Positions 1-8,717 of a stretch of 64,000 nt of DNA are shown in pieces. The notes under the pieces are model-generated. The model ran no database searches and had not been told where the DNA came from. It saw only the letters and a list, made by a program, of their open reading frames with translations. The first letter of the stretch is position 1, and each line of letters opens with the position of its first letter. This DNA comes from JAFGAS01 sp963809875 (GTDB lineage: Bacteria > Desulfobacterota > Zymogenia > Zymogenales > Zymogenaceae): contig CAWELC010000005.1 of NCBI GenBank assembly GCA_963809875.1, positions 744,001 to 808,000 on the forward strand, written 5' to 3'. The translations under genes and the position numbers were made by a program.

Positions 1-220
1 GTACGGCGCGGACGCCCGCCATCCGATCGAGCTTCGCCCGGGTCCGGTCCTTTATCTCGTTTTGCCGAAGCTTCTTGAGGGTCGATAGTCCCCAGACCAC
101 GAGGGCAAGCCCCACAAACGTGAACACGTAGAAGGACGCCGTGAAGCCCGAGTTCTTAAAGTAGCTGATCACCCCGAGGATGAAGAGGATGATCCCTCCC
201 GCGAGATAGAAGTATCCCAT
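1..220 (-). CDS. small membrane protein, C-terminal part cut by the window edge
   Basis: An open frame starts at the ATG at 220 and runs off the left edge, so only 73 residues are visible. The start is supported by an AAAGG about 10 bases upstream. The visible part begins MGYFYLAGGIILFILGVIS, a clear transmembrane segment. A second hydrophobic stretch follows (about residues 28-48), then a basic tail rich in Lys and Arg. That is the look of a two-helix membrane protein of unknown function. It lies downstream of the catabolic cluster on the same strand, but about 300 bases separate it from the acyl-CoA dehydrogenase, so it need not belong to that operon. I do not recognise the family. Confidence 0.55.
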   Translation of the reverse strand, partial: MGYFYLAGGIILFILGVISYFKNSGFTASFYVFTFVGLALVVWGLSTLKKLRQNEIKDRTRAKLDRMAGVRAV

Positions 221-515
221 ATGACTGTCACCTTTGAAGAATCCGGATACACTCCTGCTCTATCATCGGTCCCGCATCGTATCGTACATTGATCATCCCG
301 TAATTGCCGTATGATCGCAGGGACCGAGATTCATCTTATATCACAGGGATTTGAGGAAAGTCAAACAGCAAAAAGGCAAAGCGCGGGGGGGGGCGGGGTT
401 TCATCTCACTTGAAGCAGAGCATACAGTCGGGAAGCGGGAGTAAGGCGGAATGTGAAAAACGATGTGTAAGAAGGGGGGGGCATGCCCCCCCCCACAGGT
501 GAACCTGCTTTCTCG
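221..515. other. gene-free stretch with G-runs and a G8/C8 palindrome
   Basis: No convincing gene. The stretch holds a nine-G run followed by a four-G run (385-393 and 395-398). At 474-493 there is a perfect 20-base palindrome of eight G, CATG and eight C, placed just past the stop codon of the minus-strand acyl-CoA dehydrogenase gene. The palindrome could form a hairpin ending that transcript, but no T-run follows on the minus strand, so it is not a typical intrinsic terminator. Confidence 0.4.
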
Positions 516-1677
516 TTACGAGGCCCTGGAGCCCATGCTCTTCATCAGCTCCCGCACGATGATGAGCTTCTGGATTTGGGTGGTGCCTGCCCCGAACTCG
601 ATCCCCTTCATATCCCGGTACATCCGCTCCACGGGAAACTCGCTGATGAAGCCGTATCCGCCCAGGATCTGGACGGCCTTGTCCACCACGCGCATCCCGA
701 CCTGAGAGCCCAGCAGCTTCGCGTAGGAGGCCTCCAGACGGACTCGCTTGCCCTGATCGGCCAGTGTGGCGGCCCAGTAGGAGACGAGTACGTCCCGCGT
801 TGATGTCCGTGGCCATTTCGGCGATCATCTCCTGGATCATCTGGAAATTGATGATGGCCGTTCCGAACTGGACCCGTTCCGACGCGTACTTAAAGGCCAC
901 GTCAAAGGCCCCTTGAGCCACACCGACCGGTGTGATGGAATAGACGATCCGCTCCCTGTCCAGGCCGTTCATGAGGACCCTGATGCCGTTATTCTCCTCG
1001 CCCAGCATGTTTTCCGCGGGAACCTCCATGTCTTCGAAGATCAGCTCGCCCGTTGGCGATCCGCGCACGCCCATCTTCTTGAGGCTCTTTCCCCGTGAGA
1101 AGCCGGGGAAGTCCTTCTGGACGATGAAGGCGGAAATCCCCTTGGGCCCGGCGTCCGGGTTAGTCTTGGCGTAGACGACGCCCACGTCGGCCACCGGCCC
1201 GTTTGTAATGAACATCTTCGTGCCGTTGAGGATATATTTATCGCCCTTTTTGACGGCGCGGGTGCGCATGGAGATGGCGTCGGAGCCGGCCTCGGGCTCG
1301 GTGATGGCGATAAAGCCGATCTTTTTTCCGGCAATCAGATCGGGCAGGTATTTCTTGCGCTGGGCCTCGTTTCCGTTGCGAAAGATGTTTTCGGTGCAGA
1401 GGATCGCGTGGGACCCGTAGGTGTTGGCGGTGGAGGCACACCCGCGACTCAATTGCTCCATCACCAGGACGCTGGACATGAGGTCCGCGCCGATGCCGCC
1501 GTATTCGGGCGGGATGGAGATCCCGAAAAGGCCCAATTCGGCCATAGCGGAAAAATTGTCCTTGGGGAACGTTCCGTCCTGGTCGACTTCGGGGGCGCGG
1601 GGGATGATCTCCTTGTCCACGAATTTAGCGACGGTATCCTTCAGCATGGCTTGTTCTGTAGTCAGCTCGAAATCCAT
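516..1677 (-). CDS. acyl-CoA dehydrogenase, isovaleryl-CoA dehydrogenase type (one apparent frameshift)
   Basis: FAD-dependent alpha,beta-dehydrogenation of an acyl-CoA, passing electrons to electron-transfer flavoprotein. Seen: N-terminal helical domain, then AITEPEAGSD (about residues 124-133), GVRGSPTGELIFEDMEVP (203-220), and a C-terminal IEFGAGTTQIQKL. The usual catalytic Glu just before the C-terminal Gly-Thr is Ala here. A Glu is present instead in GLDRERIV (about residue 242), the arrangement known for isovaleryl-CoA and long-chain acyl-CoA dehydrogenases, which suggests a branched or long substrate. Reading breaks near 787-791 by one extra base. Removing it gives 386 residues, normal for the family, ending at the stop at 516-518. 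The start is supported by AGGAGT. It lies 9 bases after the MaoC gene, last of the cluster. Confidence 0.9.
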
Positions 1678-1686
1678 GGGTTACTC

Positions 1687-2139
1687 CTACTTCTTACGTC
1701 CGACGAGAATCTTGGGGGTAAAGACGATGCAGTCCTCATCGCGGTGGTTTTTAATGGCCGCCTCATAGGCGATGGTGCCCGTGTTCTCGTCTCGCTCCTT
1801 CATCTCGGCGACCTTGGCTTCACAACGGATCGTGTCTCCGATCTTGATGGGGCCGACGAATCGGATCTTGTCGATCCCATAGAAGGCGATAAACTTCTTG
1901 GGAGTGAAGACATACGGACCCAGTCGAAAGATGAGGGCAGACCCCACCGAGAGGCCCAGCATGCCGTGGGCGATCCGCTCTCCGAACATAGTCTTTTTAG
2001 CGTATTCGACATTGGTGTGTATCGGGTGCCAGTCACCGGTGAGCCCGGCAAAGAGGATGATATCGGTCTCGGTCATAGTCCGCCCCGGCGAGACGAGAAG
2101 CTCTCCTACCTGATAGTCTTCGAAAAAAACCTTTTCCAT
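1687..2139 (-). CDS. MaoC-like (R)-specific enoyl-CoA hydratase
   Basis: Hot-dog-fold hydratase of 150 residues that would add water to an enoyl-CoA, or remove it from a 3-hydroxyacyl-CoA. The hydratase signature is seen around residues 30-60: FAGLTGDWHPIH with Asp36 and His41 as the expected catalytic pair, followed by GERIAHGMLGLS. Length matches single-domain MaoC proteins. The start is preceded by AAGGAACG. It sits between the acyl-CoA ligase (10-base gap) and the acyl-CoA dehydrogenase (9-base gap), so the three are very probably co-transcribed and act in sequence: activation, oxidation, hydration. If the neighbouring thiolase-fold/DUF35 pairs are retro-aldolases, this enzyme would make their beta-hydroxyacyl-CoA substrate; that is inference. 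Confidence 0.88.
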   Translation of the reverse strand: MEKVFFEDYQVGELLVSPGRTMTETDIILFAGLTGDWHPIHTNVEYAKKTMFGERIAHGMLGLSVGSALIFRLGPYVFTPKKFIAFYGIDKIRFVGPIKIGDTIRCEAKVAEMKERDENTGTIAYEAAIKNHRDEDCIVFTPKILVGRKK

Positions 2140-2149
2140 GGCTCGTTCC

Positions 2150-3869
2150 TTATAGAGAGTGGAATAAAACTATTTTTTCAGCGCCTTTTGCCGCTCCATG
2201 TCCCTGCAGCTCGCGCTTGAGGATCTTGCCGACCGCCGATTTGGGCAGCGATTCAACGAATTCGTAGATTTTCGGCGCTTTATAGGGGGACAGCCGCGTG
2301 CGGCAGTAGGCGTCCATCTCCGCTTCGGTTACGGTTTGGCCGGGCTTCGTCACGATGAAGGACTTCACCGTCTCCCCGCGGTATTCATGGGGTACGCCGA
2401 TGGTGCATGCTTCCAGGACCTTCGGGTGTTCGAACAGGACCTCGTCGATCTCCCGGGGGAAGATATTGTACCCGCCGGCGATGATCATGTCTTTGGTGCG
2501 GTCGACGATATAGAGGTAGCCGTCCTCGTCGAACTTCCCGATGTCTCCGGTATGAAACCAACCGTCTCGGATACTGTTTTTTGTCTCCTCGGGCATATTG
2601 TAGTATCCCTGGCACATATTGGGGCCGCGGAAGATGATCTCCCCCTCCTGCCCGATAGACAGCTCCGTTCGTCCCGGTCTCGATGTCCACGATCTTCACG
2701 TCGACGTTGGGAAGCGGAACGCCGACGCTCCCCGGCTTGAGCGTGCCCCGCCACGGGGTGACGGCGATAAAGGTCGTCGATTCGGTCATGCCGTATCCCT
2801 CGACGATATCGGCCCCGCCCGTCGCGTCCTTGAGGGTATTGATGGTATCGATGGGCAGCGGCGCGGCCCCGGAAAAGAAGCCCTTGATGAAGGTGAGATC
2901 GGCCTTCTTGAACTCCGGGCAGCGCCAGCACGCCCACGTAGATGGTCGGGACCGCCAGGAAGATGGTGGACCGGTATTTCAGGAGCATGTCCATGATCGT
3001 CTTCGGCTCGGGCCTCGGGATGAGGACGGCGGTCCAGCCGTTGATGACGCAGAGGTTCATGACCGCGGTAAAACCGGCCATGTGAAAGAACGGGAAGATC
3101 GCCAGCTCGCTCTCGTGGCTTTCCTTGATATCGAAAAACCACTCCCGCGCGATCTGGGTGATGGCCGAGACGTTTCGATGGGTGATGGCCACACCCTTGG
3201 CCAGGCCCGTGGTTCCGCCGGAATAGGGGATGAGTGCGAGGTCGTCGAGGGCGGGTGGGGGGCCGACCGGGGTGTCGGGGCGCCGCTTTCATCAGCTCCA
3301 GGAAATCGTGGTAGTCGGGCGCCGGCCGGTAGTCCACGGTCATCCCCTTCTTTACGAAGGGGAAGAGCTGTTTTGCCGGAAACGGGAGGTAGTCCTTGAT
3401 GTGGGCGGTAATGACGGTCTTTACGTCTGTCCTTTCCCTGAGGGCAAGCATCCGCGGGGCCAGGAGGTCGAGGCTCACCAGTGCGGTTGCCCCGGAGGTG
3501 GTAAGCTGGTGCTCGATCTCGTGGTCGGTGTAGAGCGGATTGATGGGCACGGGGACCAGACGGGCGCGCCAGGCCCCGAAGTAAGCGATGACGATCTGGG
3601 GGATGTTGGGAAGCAGGAGTGCGACCCGGTCACCGGGCGCCAGACCCAGGGATCTAAGGGCGTGGCCGAAGCGGTTTGCCAAGCCGGTCAAGCTCTTTAT
3701 AGGTGACCTTTTTGCCCAGGAAGACGAATGCAACGCGATGAGGGAATTTTTGAGCAGTGCGCGAAAGGATTTCGGGGATCGTAATGTCCTCCAGTGGGAT
3801 CTCGTTCGGAATGCCGGAGACATAAGAGCGGTGCCATATGCGTTCTTCCATGTAGCTACCCCTCTGCAC
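2150..3869 (-). CDS. AMP-forming acyl-CoA ligase (four apparent frameshifts)
   Basis: Activates a carboxylic acid to its CoA thioester with ATP. The family motifs are all present but spread over several frames: the N-terminal start WHRSYVSGIPNEIPLED, the adenylate loop YSGGTTGLAKG, EGYGMTESTT, GWFHTGDIGKFDEDGYLYIVDR, and the catalytic Lys in LPKSAVGKILKREL near the C-terminus. Reading breaks near 3685, 3278, 2928 and 2668, each time by one extra base; at least two lie in C runs. Removing four bases gives 571 residues, close to the usual 550-570. Start supported by GAGGGG. Either this stretch has several sequencing errors or the gene is decaying. The conserved motifs argue against long decay. 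Confidence 0.85.
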
Positions 3870-4067
3870 TATTTAAGAAAGTATGATGATTGCTGCGCCG
3901 AAGAGACAGCGACCGGCCGTAGGCTCGTTATTTTTGGAGCCGCCCGTTGCCGGGTCGAGGATATCGGGGGCAAAACGGCCGCACCGGAACGGATTCACGG
4001 CCGTCTGTACCCCTCGCGAAGGTTACCGCCCTGACACCGCCGGGTACCGGCGGATAAAGAGGTTAAA

Positions 4068-4541
4068 CTACAGCACGGTGAAATGTTTAATGTCCATGAG
4101 GCTTCCGGTTCGTTTCTCTTCGAATACCGCCTTGACCCTCGCCCCGACCTTCACCTTTTTCGGATCGGTGCTGTCCAGGAAGTGGGGCAGCGCCGTATCG
4201 GCGCCGTCAAGCTTTATGAAGGCGTAGCCGTACGGAACCGGCCGCTGTATGCCCGTGTTGGGATCGACGAAGGAGAACTGGATGATGGTGCACACGACGA
4301 TCTCCCCCTCGTCCTTTACCGGAACGAGCTCATCCATGGCCACCCAGCATCTGCCGCACACCAGGCGAGGCGGCACGTAGACCCGCCCGCACTTCGGGCA
4401 CTTTATGCCGAACAGCTTCTTGTTATCCCTTAGCTCGGCCAGGAACTTCGATCCGTGTTTACCGACGCTCCAGCGGAAGGGCTGGGCGGCGTCCCCGGAC
4501 GATATGGCCAGAAGCTCCTTTTCTTGTTTTACTTCGGTCAT
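4068..4541 (-). CDS. DUF35 OB-fold/zinc-ribbon protein, partner of a thiolase-fold enzyme
   Basis: A 157-residue protein with a rubredoxin-like zinc ribbon (Cys48, Cys51, Cys62, Cys65 in CPKCGRVYVPPRLVCGRC) followed by an OB-fold with YGYAFIKLDGADT and VKAVFEEKRTG. DUF35 proteins are obligate partners of thiolase-superfamily enzymes: archaeal acetoacetyl-CoA thiolase/HMG-CoA synthase, benzoylsuccinyl-CoA thiolase BbsAB, and the Ltp2-ChsH2 retro-aldolase. Here it follows a thiolase-fold gene by 118 bases. The start at 4541 is chosen for the AAGGAA upstream and because a longer frame adds only low-quality sequence. Its closest relative in the window is at 7056-7514. Confidence 0.88.
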   Translation of the reverse strand: MTEVKQEKELLAISSGDAAQPFRWSVGKHGSKFLAELRDNKKLFGIKCPKCGRVYVPPRLVCGRCWVAMDELVPVKDEGEIVVCTIIQFSFVDPNTGIQRPVPYGYAFIKLDGADTALPHFLDSTDPKKVKVGARVKAVFEEKRTGSLMDIKHFTVL

Positions 4542-4659
4542 GTCTCGTTTCCTTATATCTATCGTTACGAACGATCGTGCATTCGGCCGATCCTGCCGGT
4601 CCGGCGCTCCGTAGAGAGCGTCGGGGCGAAGCGGCACGGGGCCGGTAACTCGCCCGGCA

Positions 4660-5856
4660 TCAGGACGGCTTCTTCTTCGAGAGGAGCATCACGTCCCCCC
4701 AGCTGCAACCGCCGAAGCCGGTGGTGAGGGCATAGTTGACGTTCTTGGCGACCTGCCGGGGGCCCGACTTGCGCATGATCTGCCAGGCGGCTTCTCCCAC
4801 GCGGAGAAGACCCGTGGCCCCGATGGGGTTTGAGCTCATGACGCCCCCGGAAGGGTTGACCGGAAGCTCGCCGTCCATGTCGGTGATCTTGTCCCAGACA
4901 AGTCTCGGACCCTCGCCGGGGCCGCAGAACCCCATGTTCTCCATCCACTTGAGCCCGCCGTAGGAGTAGGGTATGTAGAGCTCGCAGAGATCGATCTCCT
5001 TGAGGGGCTCCTTGATGCCCGCCTTGGCAAAGACCTTCTTGCTGGCGTTCATCAGAGGGGTATTGACGTTCCAGTCCAGGTCGCCCAGAAAGACGAAGTC
5101 GTGGCGGTTGGCGGTGGCGGCCACCCACGCGGGGATCGGACGTCGATCTTCCCTGCCACGTCCTCGGAGGCGAAGACGCAGGCCGCCGCGCCGTCGGTGC
5201 GGGGGCACATGTCGCTCATCCTCAGCGGGTAGGCCAGCATCTGGTTCTGCTCGGAGGTGACCAGCAGATCGACGATCTTATCAACCTCCATTCCCTTCAT
5301 CCATTCCTGGTGGAGGTGGGCGTAGGGGTTGTTGAGGGCGTGGAGCCGCTCGCGGACGGCCACCCTGGCGCCGTCTTTCTCGGTGACGCCGTAGTTTTCC
5401 ATGTACTTGCTGGCTTCTACCGCCAGGCCCGCGATGGCGCCGCCCAGGTTCGGGCGCTCCCAGACCGGATGAAAGGCGGTGATGATGGCGCCGGTGGTGT
5501 CGGACTCGGAATTCTTTTCCCATCCGATGGCAAGGACCCTATCGAACATCCCCGACGCGACGTGATAGTAGGCGCACATGGCCACCGTCGTTCCGGTGGT
5601 GCCGCCCGTGGTGACCTTGATGATCGGTTTCATGACGGCGCCGGCGCCCTCGACAGCTCCACATGTCGACGTAATTGATTCCCTCGAAGTGATCCATGTT
5701 GCCGATCACGACGGCATCGATATCCTTAATGGTAATATTGGCGTCGGCGAGGGCCGCCGTGACCGCCTCGTTGATGAGCTCCACGCCGTTGACATCTCTC
5801 CGGGAGCTCCGCTGGTAGGTCTGGCCGAAGCCGACAATGGCTGCTTTCTTTCCCAT
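4660..5856 (-). CDS. thiolase-fold acyltransferase/aldolase (SCP2-thiolase-like), two apparent frameshifts
   Basis: Thiolase-superfamily protein of about 398 residues once two shifts are corrected: one extra base near 5655 and one missing base near 5143. Seen: N-terminal KKAAIVGFGQT, the region TTGGTTGTTVAMCAYYHVAS, TDGAAACVFASE, ELYIPYSYGG, and ELPVNPSGGVMSSNPIGATG. In SCP2-type thiolases the nucleophilic Cys lies in an N-C-C-A-T-G-like stretch. The matching stretch here reads T-T-G-G-T-T-G with no Cys, and the usual GHP histidine reads SNP. A missing Cys is a feature of Ltp2-type retro-aldolases, which need a DUF35 partner, and one follows directly. A C-C bond-cleaving aldolase is thus as likely as a thiolase. 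Start supported by GGGAGG. Confidence 0.82.
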
Positions 5857-5871
5857 GGTTTCCTCCCTTCC

Positions 5872-7008
5872 TTATGACCCGACGATGAAGACGCAGTGGG
5901 CCTGGCCGCAGGGGCCGTTGATGCCGTGAGCAAGGGCCGTCTTGGCCCCCTTGACCTGTCTCTTATCCGCCTCGCCCCGTACCTGAAGCACGGCCTCGAT
6001 GAGGCGGGCCATGCCGGCCACGAGGACCGGATGCGCGGAAAGAACGCCTCCCGAGGGATTGACCGGGAGCTCTCCTCCCATCTCGGTGGCCCCGGATCGG
6101 ATCAGGTCTTTGCCGCCGCCCTCCTTGGCAAGCCCGAGCCCCTCGTACCACATGGGCTCCATGTATGAGTAGGCGTCGTATATCTCGGCCACGTCCAGAT
6201 CCTTGAGTGGGTTCTTTATCCCGGCCGCTTTGTACGCGCGGCCGGAGGCGTTTGCGAGCGCCGGGGCTTTGCTGAGGTCCCGATACCCGAGGGTATAGGC
6301 GTCCGAGCAGTGCCCCACTCCTTTGACCCATACCGGGGACTTCTTGAAGCGCTTGGCTCCCTTTTCATTGGTGAGGACAACCGCGGCGGCCCCATCGCTG
6401 ATGGGGGAGCAATCGAGCAGCTTCAGCGGATCGGCGATCTTCCTGGACTTCATGACGTCTGAGACGGTGATGTCCATCGGGAGCTGCGCGAAGGGATTGT
6501 TCTTGGCATTTTTATGATTCTTTACGGAGACCCGGGCAAAATCCTCCTCGGTGGCCCCGCTCATTTTCATATAAAGACGCGCCTGCAGCGCTGCCGAAGA
6601 GGTGGCGTCGATACCAAGTCCGCGCTGATAGATCGGATCAAACATAGCGTTGGTGATAAGATTCATCACGCCCTCCGATCCCTTGATATGGCTGACGACG
6701 AGCGTCGTGTCAAAGGATCCGGAGAGAATACGCATCATGCCGTAGACGGTCCCGAAGGTACCGTCATCCTCGACGGTGGAGATGTCTTTGCCCCAGCTTC
6801 CCGCGGCATCCATAACGGCCATCGACGAAATGGTGCGGCCGTCCCAGAAGTCGTTGGAAACGGTGATGATGTTGTCGATGTGACCCATCTCACCGCCGGC
6901 GTCTTTGAGCGCTTTGCTTGCCGCCTCGAAGACCAGCTCGTCAAAGGGGGCTTCTTTGGATCGTTCGTAGGTGGTCTGACCGACCCCGACGATTCCTATT
7001 TTTTCCAT
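5872..7008 (-). CDS. second thiolase-fold enzyme (SCP2-thiolase-like), intact
   Basis: An unbroken 378-residue thiolase-superfamily protein, 15 bases before the other thiolase-fold gene. Seen: EKIGIVGVGQTTYERSKE at the start, SPISDGAAAVVLTNEKGA, AEIYDAYSYMEPMWYEG, then ELPVNPSGGVLSAHPVLVAG and the C-terminal HGINGPCGQAHCVF. The nucleophile region reads VEDDGTFGTVYGMMRILSG, so the expected Cys position carries Asp or Gly; the late HP histidine is kept. It is therefore unlikely to be a classical thiolase and may be an Ltp2-like retro-aldolase or a structural partner. It pairs with the DUF35 gene immediately upstream (47-base gap). Confidence 0.85.
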   Translation of the reverse strand: MEKIGIVGVGQTTYERSKEAPFDELVFEAASKALKDAGGEMGHIDNIITVSNDFWDGRTISSMAVMDAAGSWGKDISTVEDDGTFGTVYGMMRILSGSFDTTLVVSHIKGSEGVMNLITNAMFDPIYQRGLGIDATSSAALQARLYMKMSGATEEDFARVSVKNHKNAKNNPFAQLPMDITVSDVMKSRKIADPLKLLDCSPISDGAAAVVLTNEKGAKRFKKSPVWVKGVGHCSDAYTLGYRDLSKAPALANASGRAYKAAGIKNPLKDLDVAEIYDAYSYMEPMWYEGLGLAKEGGGKDLIRSGATEMGGELPVNPSGGVLSAHPVLVAGMARLIEAVLQVRGEADKRQVKGAKTALAHGINGPCGQAHCVFIVGS

Positions 7009-7055
7009 GGTAATGTACCTCAGTGAATAATCGTTCCAATCCAGGCACAGTCAAA

Positions 7056-7514
7056 TCAAGCGGGTGCGAAGTGCTTGATATCCAGGATGTTGCCTTCCCG
7101 CTTATCGGCGAAGACGGCCTTCACCTTCATGCCCATCGTGACTTTGCCGGGGTCAATGCCCCCGATCAGGTGGACAAACGAGCCGTCGGCTCCGTCAAGC
7201 TTGATGAGCCCGTAGATCAGGGGCGGCTTTGCCGGCTGCATGCTGTGGGCATAGTTGACTACGGTAAACGACTCGACGGTGCCGGTATTTGCGACCTTGA
7301 CCCATTGGTCGGTGTTGACGAAACAGTTTCCGCAGGTCTTGATCGGCGGGACATAGACCTTCTTGCACTGGGGGCACCGGATGCCCCAGATCTCCTGCTT
7401 GTCCCTCAGCCCGATCAAAAAGCGGCTGCCGGTCTCCCCCACGTTCCACTTGTAGGGGACCTTGATCTGCCCCTCGCAGACAATATTCTTTACTTCGCTC
7501 TTCCAATCGCCCAT
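7056..7514 (-). CDS. DUF35 OB-fold/zinc-ribbon protein (second copy)
   Basis: A 152-residue protein. Zinc-ribbon cysteines at 47, 50, 61 and 64 (CPQCKKVYVPPIKTCGNC), then an OB-fold with YGLIKLDGADGSF, VKAVFADKREG and a C-terminal DIKHFAPA. Known DUF35 partners contribute the CoA entry channel or complete the active site of a thiolase-fold enzyme, and this gene sits 47 bases before one. It is clearly paralogous to the protein at 4068-4541: both share VYVPP, KLDGAD and LDIKHF or MDIKHF. The cluster thus holds two enzyme/DUF35 pairs in mirrored order, which looks like a duplication followed by divergence. Start supported by TGGAGG. Confidence 0.88.
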   Translation of the reverse strand: MGDWKSEVKNIVCEGQIKVPYKWNVGETGSRFLIGLRDKQEIWGIRCPQCKKVYVPPIKTCGNCFVNTDQWVKVANTGTVESFTVVNYAHSMQPAKPPLIYGLIKLDGADGSFVHLIGGIDPGKVTMGMKVKAVFADKREGNILDIKHFAPA

Positions 7515-7591
7515 GTAAGCCTCCAGAAAAGAGATGAACGGCGGCGGAACCGGGCAGGTCGCGCCCTGTGCTCCGCCGCCGGATGTGTGCG

Positions 7592-8563
7592 CTATTTTTT
7601 GGGTTTCTGAGGAAGCCCCAGCATCTCCCGGGCCTGGGCGACGGTAGCCACCTCCCGGTTCATCTCGTGTGCGATCCGGATGACCCGCTCCACGAGCTGG
7701 GCGTTTTTCTTAAGCTTTTCGCCCTTCCGGTAGTAGAGGTTGTCTTCCATTCCGACGCGGACGTGGCCGCCCAGCATGATCGAGAAGACGTTCATCGGGA
7801 TCTGGAACGGCCCCACGCCGATGAGGGCGAACATGGAGTTGGGGGGCAGCTCGTTGATGAGGCCCAGCACGTTGGCCGGGGTCGGGTAGGAGGAGGTCTG
7901 GAACCCCATGACGTACTGGATCATGTAGGGAGCATCGATGTTCCCTTCCCGGATGAGGTCCTGGAGCACCCAGTACTGGCCGGGCTGATAGAGCTCCACC
8001 TCCGGCTTGATGCCTTTTTCCTTCATCGTTTTGGCATAGAGGTTGACGTCCGCGTAGCTGGCGGGGATGCAGGCGTCAAACAGGAATCCGGCCCGCGGGT
8101 TTTTCAGCGGCTCCTTGCGGTCCTTGAGGGGCACCTTGAGGACGAAGGGGCCGAGGTTGAGGCTGGCCATGTCCGGCTTGGGGTCGGCAAAGAGGCAGCA
8201 CATGCGCTCTTCCGTCGAGAGCCAGGGGCCGCCGCCGGTGGTGTTGTTGATGATGATGTCGGGGCAGCGCTCGCGGATGAGTTTGTTGATCCTCGAGTAG
8301 TCCTCGGGGTTTTTGGTGGTCAGGGCCAGGTTGTCGGGATCGCGGGCGTGCATGTGCACGGAGACCGCCCCGGCCTTATAGGCCTCGTAGACCGCGTCGG
8401 CCTGCTCCTCGGCGGACTCGGGGAGATACTCGTTTGACTCTTTGCCCTGGACGCCGCCCGTAATGGCGCAGGTGATGATCATCGGCGGAAACGCGCTGCG
8501 CATCACCCGGTCCATCCAGAGATAGGGATTCCGGTAATCCCAGATATACTCTTCCGGTTTCAT
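7592..8563 (-). CDS. beta-keto acid cleavage enzyme (BKACE, DUF849 family)
   Basis: Zinc enzyme family that condenses a beta-keto acid with acetyl-CoA and splits it to acetoacetate plus a new acyl-CoA; the founding member is Kce of lysine fermentation. Seen in the 323-residue product: CAITGGVQGKE near the start, the metal-binding HMHARD (His70, His72), NTTGGGPW, and HVRVGMEDNLYY late in the barrel. The start at 8563 is preferred over an ATG four codons upstream because GGAGG lies six bases before it. In this cluster it could trim a beta-keto acid to a CoA ester, feeding the ligase, dehydrogenase and hydratase genes. The substrate cannot be read from the sequence. Confidence 0.88.
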   Translation of the reverse strand: MKPEEYIWDYRNPYLWMDRVMRSAFPPMIITCAITGGVQGKESNEYLPESAEEQADAVYEAYKAGAVSVHMHARDPDNLALTTKNPEDYSRINKLIRERCPDIIINNTTGGGPWLSTEERMCCLFADPKPDMASLNLGPFVLKVPLKDRKEPLKNPRAGFLFDACIPASYADVNLYAKTMKEKGIKPEVELYQPGQYWVLQDLIREGNIDAPYMIQYVMGFQTSSYPTPANVLGLINELPPNSMFALIGVGPFQIPMNVFSIMLGGHVRVGMEDNLYYRKGEKLKKNAQLVERVIRIAHEMNREVATVAQAREMLGLPQKPKK

Positions 8564-8717
8564 ATGAACCTCCATGAATAATAAAAACCACTATTCCGGG
8601 GACGAACGGTCGATGACCGCCCCGGGCGGGGGCGCGAGTTCCCGCTCCCGCAAGTCCTGTTGACTCATTCGTGTGCGGGCCGACCCGTCGGCCCGGCAAG
8701 GTGTCGCGTCTATTTCG

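Noticed and set aside
2150..3869. Programmed ribosomal frameshifting in the ligase and other broken genes
   Set aside because: The break sites share no slippery motif or downstream structure and occur in unrelated genes, several in homopolymers; error or decay is simpler.
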